NCBI GenBank assembly: GCA_020161355.1
Contig: JAIUOF010000011.1
Location: 1 to 64,000 of the forward strand
Origin: Bacteroidota bacterium
GTDB lineage: Bacteria > Bacteroidota > Bacteroidia > Cytophagales > Spirosomataceae
DNA length: 64,000 nucleotides
Reading direction: 5' to 3'
Of the stretch, positions 26,901 through 35,236 are shown piece after piece; positions within the stretch are counted from its first letter, which is position 1, and every line of letters begins with the position of its first letter. Made by a program: the position numbers and the translations under genes. A model generated the notes under the pieces. It saw only the letters and a list, made by a program, of their open reading frames with translations. It searched no databases and was not told the origin of the DNA.

Positions 26901-28671
26901 GAATTCTACACTTGAGTTCCCTTACTCTGCGTATTCAACTACTATTGATAACGCCACCTGGAACATAAAAGACAAAAAAATCACGATGCAAGGGGCTTTG
27001 GAGTCTTCACTTTTTACTGCCACCACTCCAAACCAATATGGTCTGAAATACTACGGAACTGGTGCTTTGTATGATATTGCTAACACCAGTTTAAACATTA
27101 CCGGAGTACAGGAAATACACTCTGCCGATGCCGCAATACTTCCTCCTGACGGTAAAGTTTTTGTCAAAAAAGATGGAACGCTGGAGTCGTTTACAAAAGC
27201 AAAAATCATAACCGATACCTTAAACAGATATCATACCCTGACCAATGCTTCGGTTAAAATAAATTCAAGGCTTTCCTTTGCGGGAAATGCCGACTACCAG
27301 TACGTTAATGTCAGCTCCGATACTTTTAACATCAAACTTGGAAACTTCGAGTTTGCAGAACTAACCGCTGATGGCCAAATGCTCAGCACCAAAAGTTCAG
27401 GTAAACTATCGACAATAGCAAGGGCAAAAATTACAGAAAAGGATAGTGTATTTCTTTCTCCAAGAATGCTTTATAAAGGAGAAATCACTATGCTTGCACC
27501 TTTCAAAAATCTGGCCATGAACGGACAGGTTCTGCCTGATTTGAAAAAATATCCGATGTTTGGTGGCTCATGGATTAATTATAAAGGCAACAAATCGGAA
27601 GCAATTAGTATCAATGTGGACGAAACCCTCAGGGATGGTGGAAAACCGCTGTGGGTAGGCCTTCACATCAAAGACGGAGCCATGATGGATGCCCTCTATC
27701 CTACTTTTCTTTCTACTAAAATATCGGGTGACGACCTGGATATGTTTTTAGCAACCGGGGTATTTAAACGTGATGAACCCAATAAGAAATTTGTGGTGAG
27801 TGCTGCAGATGAAAATCAAATCGCCAACCGCTATGAGTTTTATGACGACAAAGGCATAATCGCTCTCGAAGGGAAATTCAATCTTTTAGGTGCTCCAACA
27901 AAAATATTCGAAACGGTAGGTATTGCCAATATTTTCATGGATTCGCTAAAATATCAGTTCGCCACCATGATGAAGCTGGATTTTCCGCTGTCGATTCCTA
28001 ATACACAAAAGTTAGGTCAAAATATCGTCAAAGCTAATCTGGATGCAGGAAACAGCGATGCTGCGATTGTACCAGATTCGCCTGTATTCCAGTCAAAACT
28101 CAACCAGTATGTGGGCAGAAAAGAGGTGGACACCTATTTATCAAAATCAGCAAGGGAGCACTTGCCTTTGTTTAAGTTTTCTAATAAATTCCTGAGTACT
28201 ATGGTGATATCTGACCTAAATCTCAGATGGAATCGTGTGACCAACGCTTATTATAGTGTGGGCAAAATTGGAATTTCGAATATTGGGGATGTGGATATCA
28301 ACGCAAAAACCAATGGCTATGTTGAAATCGTAAAAAGTCCGCAAACCGGGGATGAGATTCACATTATGATAGAAATTTCACCAACCAGCTGGTATTATTT
28401 CACCTATAAGTCAGGCACTTTGGGCGTGACTTCGTCAGACGAAGACATCAACAAACTACTTGCTGGCCCTGTTGGAGGAAAAGAGAAGAAATCAGATGTC
28501 GAGTTTTTGGATTTGGCTCAGGCACAAAAATTTAAAAAGCAATTTTTGCAAAAATACCGGGGTATTAAAGAAGAAGAAGTAGTGAAAAAGCCTGTAAGTT
28601 CAAAAGAAGACCCTACGACTCCTGCCAAAAAAGCACCCGTTAAGAAAACCGAGGAAAAAGAAGGTTTTTAG
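23935..28671 (+). CDS. Very large secreted protein of unknown function
   Basis: I do not recognise this 1578-residue protein. It starts with GTG and an obvious signal peptide (MKKLFFILFFIFCKISSDAQ). An acidic low-complexity stretch lies at about 177-215 (NEEEDIGWGDNTKEEEEYDPW). Most of the rest is beta-rich with repeated short strands such as VKNFKFFGDFEVEY, consistent with a stacked or solenoid periplasmic or surface protein. The C-terminus is a Lys/Glu/Pro tail (TTPAKKAPVKKTEEKEGF). No transmembrane helix after the signal, no type IX sorting domain and no catalytic motif are evident. It follows prmA by 16 bp. Possible roles include envelope scaffold or assembly factor, but the sequence does not decide. 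Confidence 0.85.
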   Translation: MKKLFFILFFIFCKISSDAQVLNLSSDPAIFIEDFSKQLEKHLGGPYSKNGLSSFSDLYKNKINDGGKKELMLLFQSLTRKGIKPLEIYTTSQFLFTYFNTGAIDAEGFATFVNYLRRTLEVQSSKKINEVIFQFDSFFRKNQLYTSNFNKVYALNGTCTFRFFDKKQDYFVPLETPKTPKPVENEEEDIGWGDNTKEEEEYDPWNDPNLEIKPNGISDEYQVAKLPQVEGIVAVFQSVSLAMVSPSDSIVIKNTSGGYDFVNGVFVGEKGQIDWIADTDPASARLEKYYFKSITGRFFSDNVQFEHQDHLMGTIKGLLEIKLEKRNIGKKSSYPRFKSYKNDAKIKINYPYYNYSGGYSLVGSVVSSQSLLEPFSKLIINKDQRNQFEVIGRNFYFIDTLIRSDKVSFMTKFGKDSVSHPAVKMEFDLKNNHLQLNKLEKGGFRNSMYSDTFHQVDIKSDAMSWDLSGGKMNFYIVAGKTEIEAVFESFDYYNPERIRALSAASGFNPLIAAGNIVARKKKNIITIDEMQAFTRKERFQVSNGMLIGNQMGFFDYDPYSNTYKLSRKGEHYFLVFNGKKDFDDLVLTSLSSGGKTAGNASIDLESKSLDIRGAQDFKLSDSLGISFVPTDKSMKVVGNKIFSFEGKIIVKNFKFFGDFEVEYEKFLVKLKRIDSITFIPLEIYKNGGKTEIGGHFKYGTTGVLYLNSPTNKSGRKNLAEFPKLDIPGGVLVYFNEKGRKQKFGKEVFFKASAISIDSLNGINPAFAGVWQSGGIFKPINENLVVMPDTSMGIFHRARLPYQLYGTESQIKPSTEITLNRAGIKSAGEISHLAGKLQLKDVKFYADRVTGNGESGKIIETSASGGVFFPEVTINEFNMFWSPADDSMAVSSEKGFSFYNGTSTLKGAIVLKKPGLFGDGKLDRSDSDTQSKHFKFNRSGFLAENSTFNIKSIDNPEKPIFSGKHVGIDFSVQKNIVGIKSQNNDLDGNLNSTLEFPYSAYSTTIDNATWNIKDKKITMQGALESSLFTATTPNQYGLKYYGTGALYDIANTSLNITGVQEIHSADAAILPPDGKVFVKKDGTLESFTKAKIITDTLNRYHTLTNASVKINSRLSFAGNADYQYVNVSSDTFNIKLGNFEFAELTADGQMLSTKSSGKLSTIARAKITEKDSVFLSPRMLYKGEITMLAPFKNLAMNGQVLPDLKKYPMFGGSWINYKGNKSEAISINVDETLRDGGKPLWVGLHIKDGAMMDALYPTFLSTKISGDDLDMFLATGVFKRDEPNKKFVVSAADENQIANRYEFYDDKGIIALEGKFNLLGAPTKIFETVGIANIFMDSLKYQFATMMKLDFPLSIPNTQKLGQNIVKANLDAGNSDAAIVPDSPVFQSKLNQYVGRKEVDTYLSKSAREHLPLFKFSNKFLSTMVISDLNLRWNRVTNAYYSVGKIGISNIGDVDINAKTNGYVEIVKSPQTGDEIHIMIEISPTSWYYFTYKSGTLGVTSSDEDINKLLAGPVGGKEKKSDVEFLDLAQAQKFKKQFLQKYRGIKEEEVVKKPVSSKEDPTTPAKKAPVKKTEEKEGF

Positions 28672-28689
28672 AAATAATTGATTTTGAGA

Positions 28690-29379
28690 TCAATAAGTAA
28701 TTTTACGGAAATAACCACCTAAAATCTGATCTATCTTTAATTCTACATTATTAGGTTTCAAAGGCTCTAGTTCCTGAGAATTTCTTTGATAAAATGCCAG
28801 GTTAGAATTTTTTATGTCGATAATATAGAAAACATTGGTGAAATTAGCTTTGATCGGAATTCCTATCAAACGGCCTTTTGAAAGCAGTCCCAAACCAATG
28901 TCTGTTGCAACTTGCCAACCAAAATTACCTTTTTCACGGGTAAATCCTTTGGAATAGGCTACAAATAAATATTGTTTGTCACTGAGATTTAAAAACTCAA
29001 TTAATCGACTATCGGGTTTGTATTTTTTAATTCTCCCTTTTTTTTCAACATCAAGAATAATTTTAAATAACTGTTTATCCATATTATCTCTGACATCCTC
29101 ATCAAAAATTTCAAACTTATTAAATTTCACATCTGATTTTAGAGCAATCGGAAGCTTACTTTCAAAAAGTAAATCGAAGGAATCAGAAAGGACGGGGTTT
29201 AATCTGGCTATATTTAAATCTTCAATTAAAGAAATCTTGCTTGGCAGAACATAAAAATCCAGTTCTTTAATATTATCAGGATCCAACTTTGACTTTTGCG
29301 GAACCGTGGTACCACAGCCAACAAGGCCTACTGCGGCAGAAATTGTTGATAATAAAACAATTAAAAGTCGTATTCTCAT
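28690..29379 (-). CDS. Lipoprotein of unknown function
   Basis: This 229-residue protein has a lipobox (GLVGCGTT, Cys22). The mature part has alternating Lys/Asp-rich helices and strands, one GWQVATDIGLGLLSKGRLIGIPI segment in the middle (hydrophobic but glycine-rich, not a clear membrane helix), and ends in ILGGYFRKITY. I see no family motif. It is convergent with the large gene at 23935 (18 bp between stops) and lies upstream of nothing else on its strand, apart from fmt 70 bp away in the same direction. Confidence 0.7.
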   Translation of the reverse strand: MRIRLLIVLLSTISAAVGLVGCGTTVPQKSKLDPDNIKELDFYVLPSKISLIEDLNIARLNPVLSDSFDLLFESKLPIALKSDVKFNKFEIFDEDVRDNMDKQLFKIILDVEKKGRIKKYKPDSRLIEFLNLSDKQYLFVAYSKGFTREKGNFGWQVATDIGLGLLSKGRLIGIPIKANFTNVFYIIDIKNSNLAFYQRNSQELEPLKPNNVELKIDQILGGYFRKITY

Positions 29380-29449
29380 TTTTTAATTATTTCGTGGAAA
29401 AAATAAAATTAAGCTAAAAACTAATTTGATGTGGGCAAGCACCGATTTT

Positions 29450-30376
29450 TTAAAATCTGTAACCTCTCAAAAACTCTTCTGTACTCATTCTTTTTTTACC
29501 CTCAAGTTGGAGAGATTTTATGCCCGCAATACTATCAGCACATTTTATGCCAAGTATCTTTTTATGGTCGGTAAATAGTTCAAAATCAAACCCTTCAATT
29601 TTTGAAAGTTCTGCCCTGAATGGGTCAACTTTTTCTACCTCAAAAACCTTCAATTGTTTGTCTCCCAACATAGTCCAGGCAGCCGGAAAAGGACTCATGC
29701 CTCTCACAAAATTATGAATAGTGGCAACTGGCTGGTTCCAATCGATCTTACAGGTTTCTTTAAATATCTTTGGAGCAGGCTTTAAGTTGGCCGAAAAATC
29801 TTGTGGTGTACTGGAATAGTTTCCAACTTCAATGGCTTTACAGGTTTTTACCATCAGATCGGCTCCAATCCACATCATTTTATCATGTACATCCCCGGCG
29901 GTTTCATCGGGCCCGATTAGAATTTTTTCAGAAAGAATAGTATGGCCTGTATCAATTTCTTTTTCAATAAAAAATGTGGTGACTCCGGTTTCGGTTTCGC
30001 CATTTATCACCGCCCAGTTAATAGGTGCAGCACCGCGGTATTGGGGTAAAAGAGATCCGTGAAGATTTATCGTACCTTTGGGTGGCATAGCCCAAACAAT
30101 TTCGGGTAGCATTCTGAATGCAACCACCACTTGCAGGTCAGCATTATAAGAAGCCAGCTTTTCTACAAATTCTTTATTTTTTAGTTTTTCAGGCTGAAGA
30201 ACATCAATACCTTTTTCAAGAGCAAATTTTTTTACGGGCGACTCGCTTAGTTTCTGACCCCGGCCCACCGGCTTATCAGGGGCAGTTACTACCGCCACTA
30301 CTTCAAAACCTGCCTCGAGCAGTCGCTCCAAAGTAGCAACTGCGAAGTCGGGGGTCCCCATGAATACGATTTTCAA
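29450..30376 (-). CDS. fmt: Methionyl-tRNA formyltransferase
   Basis: Fmt formylates Met-tRNAi with 10-formyl-tetrahydrofolate for translation initiation. It has 308 residues, the standard length. FMGTPDFAVATLE at 5-17 opens the Rossmann part. The catalytic Asn104, His106 and Asp142 sit in INLHGSLLPQYRGAAPI and EIDTG, matching Asn106/His108/Asp144 of the E. coli enzyme. The C-terminal domain has the expected FVRGMSPFPAAWT segment. It lies between the lipoprotein at 28690 and the DUF4293 gene on the same strand. Confidence 0.96.
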   Translation of the reverse strand: MKIVFMGTPDFAVATLERLLEAGFEVVAVVTAPDKPVGRGQKLSESPVKKFALEKGIDVLQPEKLKNKEFVEKLASYNADLQVVVAFRMLPEIVWAMPPKGTINLHGSLLPQYRGAAPINWAVINGETETGVTTFFIEKEIDTGHTILSEKILIGPDETAGDVHDKMMWIGADLMVKTCKAIEVGNYSSTPQDFSANLKPAPKIFKETCKIDWNQPVATIHNFVRGMSPFPAAWTMLGDKQLKVFEVEKVDPFRAELSKIEGFDFELFTDHKKILGIKCADSIAGIKSLQLEGKKRMSTEEFLRGYRF

Positions 30377-30415
30377 TTTTTTGAAGGCTAAATTTTTAAA
30401 AAATGTAATCTGATT

Positions 30416-30883
30416 TTATCGCATACGATCGGCGTCTTTTACCAACTTTTCATCTCTTTTTATAAATCTGTTGGCCAGCAGGTTACTCACCAAAGCGATA
30501 AAAGCAGCCCAGGTTCCGATGGTATAACTTCCTTCACCACCTGCCAGAGGCATTACATCTTTTTGAATATGATATACCAAAGTAGTCAACGCCACTCCCA
30601 TGAACAGGGAAATAATGGATACAAACAAAATCTGCTTAACTCTGTTTTTATACAAAAATAAAGTATAAATCGTTAATCCTAAGGCGATTGCGGCCATAGC
30701 AGCAATATAATACACCGATACAGTCTTCAGGGCCATATCGCCCGACTGGTGGTAGATTTGAAATGCATTGATGGCTACTTTTTCAGTGGGACTGATAGCC
30801 TTTACAAACGAATTTGTACCCAAAAAGACAGCTATACTAAAGGCAGTTATTATCAAAAATATTGATTGAATTCTTTGAAACAT
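30416..30883 (-). CDS. DUF4293-type four-helix membrane protein
   Basis: This 155-residue inner-membrane protein has four hydrophobic segments (about 7-24, 58-78, 87-107, 122-141) and a basic C-terminus. MFQRIQSIFL at the start is typical of the DUF4293 family of Bacteroidota. Its function is unknown. It lies 39 bp upstream of fmt on the same strand and could be co-transcribed with it. Confidence 0.8.
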   Translation of the reverse strand: MFQRIQSIFLIITAFSIAVFLGTNSFVKAISPTEKVAINAFQIYHQSGDMALKTVSVYYIAAMAAIALGLTIYTLFLYKNRVKQILFVSIISLFMGVALTTLVYHIQKDVMPLAGGEGSYTIGTWAAFIALVSNLLANRFIKRDEKLVKDADRMR

Positions 30884-30937
30884 ATTTAATTATTTTTTGC
30901 AAAATTAATACATAAGCAAGCAATTAAAAACAGAAAT

Positions 30938-31435
30938 TTATGAACGGGTAAGGGAGTAAATAAGCTGGGACTGCTCCGGAAATTCATGCAACAAATCTTC
31001 TCTGGCTGCCATCTCAAAATCCTGAAATTCAAAACCGGGCGATACGGTACAGCCCACCAGCCCATAAGGAGCGTTTTGATAAACCCTGCTGGCAAACCAA
31101 CAACCTGCAGGCACTACTGCCTGAAAAACCTCACCTTTGTTCGGGTCGTTTCCGAGCAGAATCCTATTAAGTTGTTTATCAAAATAAAAAATCTCAATCG
31201 TTTGTCCTCCGTAAAAATGCCATATTTCATCAGACTTTATTTTATGAAAAGCAGAAAAATTGTCCTGAGTAAGTAAAAAATAGATAGAAGTGCTATAATT
31301 CCGGCCAACAGGAAACCGGACTTCATTATTTGCCGAAACAAAACATTCTGCGGAACGATACGTTTCCTTGAAATATCCACCTTCAGGATGAGCCTCCAGA
31401 CCTAGTTTTTCGACCCAATAATGTGCTGAATGCAT
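30938..31435 (-). CDS. DUF985 cupin-domain protein
   Basis: This 165-residue single-domain cupin shows the DUF985 signature: LGLEAHPEGGYFKETYRS at about 11-28, SIYFLLTQDNFSAFHKIKSDEIWHFYGG at about 50-77 (start to end), and GLVGCTVSPGFEFQDFEMA near the C-terminus. Family members bind a metal or sugar-like ligand in a beta barrel, and no reaction is established. It is divergent from gldG, with 60 bp between the starts, so the two share a short promoter region. Confidence 0.85.
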   Translation of the reverse strand: MHSAHYWVEKLGLEAHPEGGYFKETYRSAECFVSANNEVRFPVGRNYSTSIYFLLTQDNFSAFHKIKSDEIWHFYGGQTIEIFYFDKQLNRILLGNDPNKGEVFQAVVPAGCWFASRVYQNAPYGLVGCTVSPGFEFQDFEMAAREDLLHEFPEQSQLIYSLTRS

Positions 31436-31495
31436 AACAAGTATTTATTATATGCTTAAAAAAGCGTAATTTTAACCCAAATTTCCGGCAAATTA

Positions 31496-33136
31496 ATGAG
31501 CAAATTCTCAAAAAAATACCTTTTCCTGATATTGATTTTGATCCTGGTAAATATTCTGGGATTGTGGTTATTTTTCAGGTTGGATCTCACTTCTGACAAC
31601 AGGTATTCCATTTCAAAACCTACAAAAAACCTTCTTAAATCACTTGATGACCAAATCGTGATCAAGGTATATCTTGAGGGGGAAGAACTCAACGGGAGTT
31701 TTGAAAGATTAAAAAGGGCTGTTGAAGAAACACTCGGAGAGTTTAAAAATTTCGGAGGAAAAAATATTGATTATCAGTTTATTAATCCTAACAAGGGTAC
31801 CGACGAAGAAAGAAAAGCCAATTTCGAAAAACTGCTTCAAAAAGGTATGCAGCCCACCAATATTGTTGAAACCAGAAATGGAAAAAGGTCTGAAAACCTG
31901 ATATTTCCCTATGCTACTGTATGGTATCAAAACAAAGAAGTGACGGTATTGCTTCTGAAAGCCAATCAAGCCGAAAATGCTCAAAATAAACTTAATCAAT
32001 CTTACGAAAATATAGAATATGAGTTGGCATCGGCGATTCAAAAACTCACCAATAAACAAAAGAAAAAGATAGGATTGCTGTCGGAATTTACCCAACTACA
32101 ACCCGTGAACTTTGCGGGCCTTATTACTTCACTTCAGGAATACTATGATTTGTTTATTGTAGATGCCAAAACATCCCCGAACTTTTCAGGCCTGGATGCT
32201 TTGATTATCCCCAAACCCGATAAGCCGGTAGATGACAGTACCAAATTTAAGCTGGATCAATATCTCATGAGTGGTGGTAAACTGCTGTTTTTTGTTGATG
32301 GCCTAAAGGTTGACAGCATAGGTCTGGAAGGTACTTTTGCTCAACCACTCAACGTCAACCTCGACGACATGCTGTTTAAATATGGTGTGCGGATAAATAA
32401 GAATATTGTAAAAGATGGACTCAACGCTGCCGTGATTCCGATGGTTGTGGGCAATATGGGAGACAAACCCAATATTCAGTTTATGCCTTACCGGTATTTT
32501 CCGTTAATAAACAACTATGGTAAAAGCTTGATTACCAAAAATATAGATATGGTTTATACCAGATTTACAGCCAATATTGACACCGTAAATGCAAAAGATG
32601 GCCTTAAAAAAATTCCATTGTTACTGACTTCACCTTACACCAAAATACTGAATGCCCCAGCATTGATCACTTTCAACGAAGCCCGCACTGATACCGACGA
32701 AAAAGAATATAATTCGGGGGTTAAGGTAATTTCTTACCTGATAGAAGGAAAATTTAAATCTTTATATCAAAATCAATTTACACAAAAAGTCTTGACAGAA
32801 TCACCCGAAACCAAAATTTTGGTGTGCTCTGATGGTGATCTGATTGTAAACGAAATTGACAAAAAAACAGGAAATCCTTTCCCTTTGGGTTTTGATAAAT
32901 ATTCTCAGCATCAATATGGTAATCAGGACTTTGTGATTAACGCTTTGAATTATCTTACCGATGAAAATGGTTTGATTACTTCCAAAACCAAGAGCATTGG
33001 CCTAAGACCATTGGATCAACTAAAAGTCAAAAATGAGAGAGTCATGTGGCAATCCATAAACATTGCAGCCCCCTTGGTGCTTTTAGGAATTTTGGGTCTA
33101 TTAAGATTCTACTGGCTCAAAAAGACATATGGATAA
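31496..33136 (+). CDS. gldG: Gliding-motility ABC transporter component GldG
   Basis: This 546-residue protein of the GldG / ABC-type 'uncharacterised transport' family is anchored by a helix at each end (about 9-27 and 522-541). Between them is a large extracytoplasmic region with DNRYSISKPTKNLLKSLDD at about 33-51, typical of GldG, then a GldG/IFT52-like fold (KIGLLSEFTQ, LDALIIPKPDKPVDD, LDQYLMSGGKLLFFVDG). In gliding species GldA, GldF and GldG form one ABC transporter. Neither gldF nor gldA is adjacent here, so this member is separated unless its partners are elsewhere. Presence of GldG alone does not prove gliding. Confidence 0.9.
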   Translation: MSKFSKKYLFLILILILVNILGLWLFFRLDLTSDNRYSISKPTKNLLKSLDDQIVIKVYLEGEELNGSFERLKRAVEETLGEFKNFGGKNIDYQFINPNKGTDEERKANFEKLLQKGMQPTNIVETRNGKRSENLIFPYATVWYQNKEVTVLLLKANQAENAQNKLNQSYENIEYELASAIQKLTNKQKKKIGLLSEFTQLQPVNFAGLITSLQEYYDLFIVDAKTSPNFSGLDALIIPKPDKPVDDSTKFKLDQYLMSGGKLLFFVDGLKVDSIGLEGTFAQPLNVNLDDMLFKYGVRINKNIVKDGLNAAVIPMVVGNMGDKPNIQFMPYRYFPLINNYGKSLITKNIDMVYTRFTANIDTVNAKDGLKKIPLLLTSPYTKILNAPALITFNEARTDTDEKEYNSGVKVISYLIEGKFKSLYQNQFTQKVLTESPETKILVCSDGDLIVNEIDKKTGNPFPLGFDKYSQHQYGNQDFVINALNYLTDENGLITSKTKSIGLRPLDQLKVKNERVMWQSINIAAPLVLLGILGLLRFYWLKKTYG

Positions 33137-33399
33137 ACAGGGGTTGTGCTGAGCGAAAAAGATTGAAGTTTAGTTTAAAACAATATTTAAAAGCTCAATT
33201 GAGGAAGTTTTATACTTTTCTACAAACATTTTTTCACTTACTTAAATGTTTTGAGTCTGTGGTTTAAGAAATCGCAAATTTAAATCAATTAATAATCGGG
33301 ATTTTTCATTATTAAGACAATAAAAGACCTTAGTAAAGAAAATGATCAACATTCGGCCATATAAAAATTGGATTGACTTTTAATTTTAAAATTGAAGTT

Positions 33400-34986
33400 T
33401 TAATTGCAGCCTTCAATTTTTGCTTCGAAGAAATAATCTTTTTTAGTTTCAAAACCAGGATTCAATGAAATACTTCTTTCTGAAGAAAAGTAAACATTTT
33501 CAGTAGTATTAATCTTTGCATTAGAATTCAAATTCAAACTCGTTTTAAAAATATTATTAGAAATATTAATATCATTTGATATTACGTTGTAAATGTTATT
33601 GCAATTATTTAATTCAAGTCTCAAAATCCAAATATCATTTCCATCTTCACTATCAGGAAGATTTGTGGTGGAAGTTTTGTCACCAGAAATATTAGAATTC
33701 GAAAATCCAATAATTGTCAAAAATTCATTTCCATCTAATTCCATATTTCTAAATTCGTCATTGTAATCACCTCCATAAGTTCTATCCCATAAAAAGTTTC
33801 CTGAACTATTCAATTTTACTAGCCAATAATCATAATTAAGATTTAAAGTACTTAATGAATTTCTGCTATTTTGTGATTTAAAACTACCCTTGTCGGAATT
33901 GGAATTTCCCCCCAAAAATATCTCACCATTACTATTAGTTTTTATCCAAAATAATCTGTCAGTAGCTTGACCACCAATTGTTTTATCCCATAATATTTCC
34001 CCACTCGGATCTATTTTTAGAACCCAAAAATCTTGAGATTCATTAATTGAATTTTGAGATTTTTCAAAAGATATATTGGAATCGGAAGTTCCGGCTAATA
34101 TAATATTGCCATTATTATCTATGTCTGAAATAGCCCAAAAATCATTATTTGTACCTCCATAACGATTTTCCCAAATAATTTGCCCATCAAAATTCATTTT
34201 AATTAACCAAAAATCTGATGAAAAACCCACTCCTCTGTTGCTTTGATGAAGTTCTCCACTGAGCCCAGAATATGTTGTAGCAGTCAGATATAAATAATTT
34301 CCATCCGATATGATCCTATGAGATTCCTCAAAATTATTTCCTCCTAATCTTTTCGACCAAAAAATATTTCCCAAAAAAGGGTCAATTTTCAAACACCATA
34401 AATCAGTATATAAACCTCTTGAGGCATCTCCTATATGTCCACTAATTCCTGAAAAAGTATATCCTAATAAAATAATATCGCCTGACGGAGTAAAGACAGC
34501 ACTAGTTAAAATATCATCATTACTTCCCCCATAGGATCTTTCCCATATAATAAATCCATCAGAATCTAATTTTATAACCCAATAATCATATCTCCCCATT
34601 GAATAGGATTTATCCCCGTTTGCTGATGAACTGTGTCCAAGAACAAATATATTACCATTAGGTTCTATCAAGATTTCTGTTAAAGCATCTATTCCATTCC
34701 CCCCAAAAGATTTTTCCCATACAATCTCCAGATTATTATTAACTTTTATCAGCCAAAAATCTGAGTTTCCCATATTCGAACCTGACTTATCTCCTGTATT
34801 ATTTGAGTATGACCATCCTCCTATTAAATAACCATCATCCAAAGCTTTTTTAATACAAAAAGGAGTATCAGATTTATCAGCCCCAATTTTTTTTTGATTT
34901 ACCAAAAGAGGAGCCTGAGAAAAACTAAAATTGGAATAGATAAAAAAGGCAATTAAAATAAAATTTGTGATAAAAATTTTCTTCAT
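33400..34986 (-). CDS. Surface protein with seven propeller-like repeats and Gly-Cys C-terminal domain
   Basis: This 528-residue secreted protein has a signal peptide (MKKIFITNFILIAFFIYSNFSFSQ) and then about seven repeats of roughly 60 residues. Each pairs a D-[FY]-W-[LV]-[IV]-K strand with a following I-W-[ED]-[RK]-[ST]-[YF]-GG motif (for example DYWVIKLDS with WERSYGG), a beta-propeller-like layout. The last ~50 residues contain NTTENVYFSSERSISLNPGF and end KIEGCN, close to the end of the protein at 35237. I take this as a shared C-terminal surface or sorting domain, possibly the '3-coathanger stack' type. Function is unknown; it is divergent from that neighbour. Confidence 0.8.
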   Translation of the reverse strand: MKKIFITNFILIAFFIYSNFSFSQAPLLVNQKKIGADKSDTPFCIKKALDDGYLIGGWSYSNNTGDKSGSNMGNSDFWLIKVNNNLEIVWEKSFGGNGIDALTEILIEPNGNIFVLGHSSSANGDKSYSMGRYDYWVIKLDSDGFIIWERSYGGSNDDILTSAVFTPSGDIILLGYTFSGISGHIGDASRGLYTDLWCLKIDPFLGNIFWSKRLGGNNFEESHRIISDGNYLYLTATTYSGLSGELHQSNRGVGFSSDFWLIKMNFDGQIIWENRYGGTNNDFWAISDIDNNGNIILAGTSDSNISFEKSQNSINESQDFWVLKIDPSGEILWDKTIGGQATDRLFWIKTNSNGEIFLGGNSNSDKGSFKSQNSRNSLSTLNLNYDYWLVKLNSSGNFLWDRTYGGDYNDEFRNMELDGNEFLTIIGFSNSNISGDKTSTTNLPDSEDGNDIWILRLELNNCNNIYNVISNDINISNNIFKTSLNLNSNAKINTTENVYFSSERSISLNPGFETKKDYFFEAKIEGCN

Positions 34987-35236
34987 ATTTGGTTTGGATT
35001 TTTCTGATTTCGTTTTGACAGTTCAAAGGTAGCTAATTTTTAAAATTTCTCTAAAAATTCAAATATAGGTCAAAGAATAACCCATTTTAAAAAAAAAAAC
35101 AATCCATTTAAATATCATAGCCTAAACAATTCCAACCATAAAATCAAATTCCGTTTACCACTAGGTAAAATCTTACTCAAAAATTATGAAATCATTTTTT
35201 TGAATAAGATTTTTGAAAAATATTTTTTTGTTGAAA

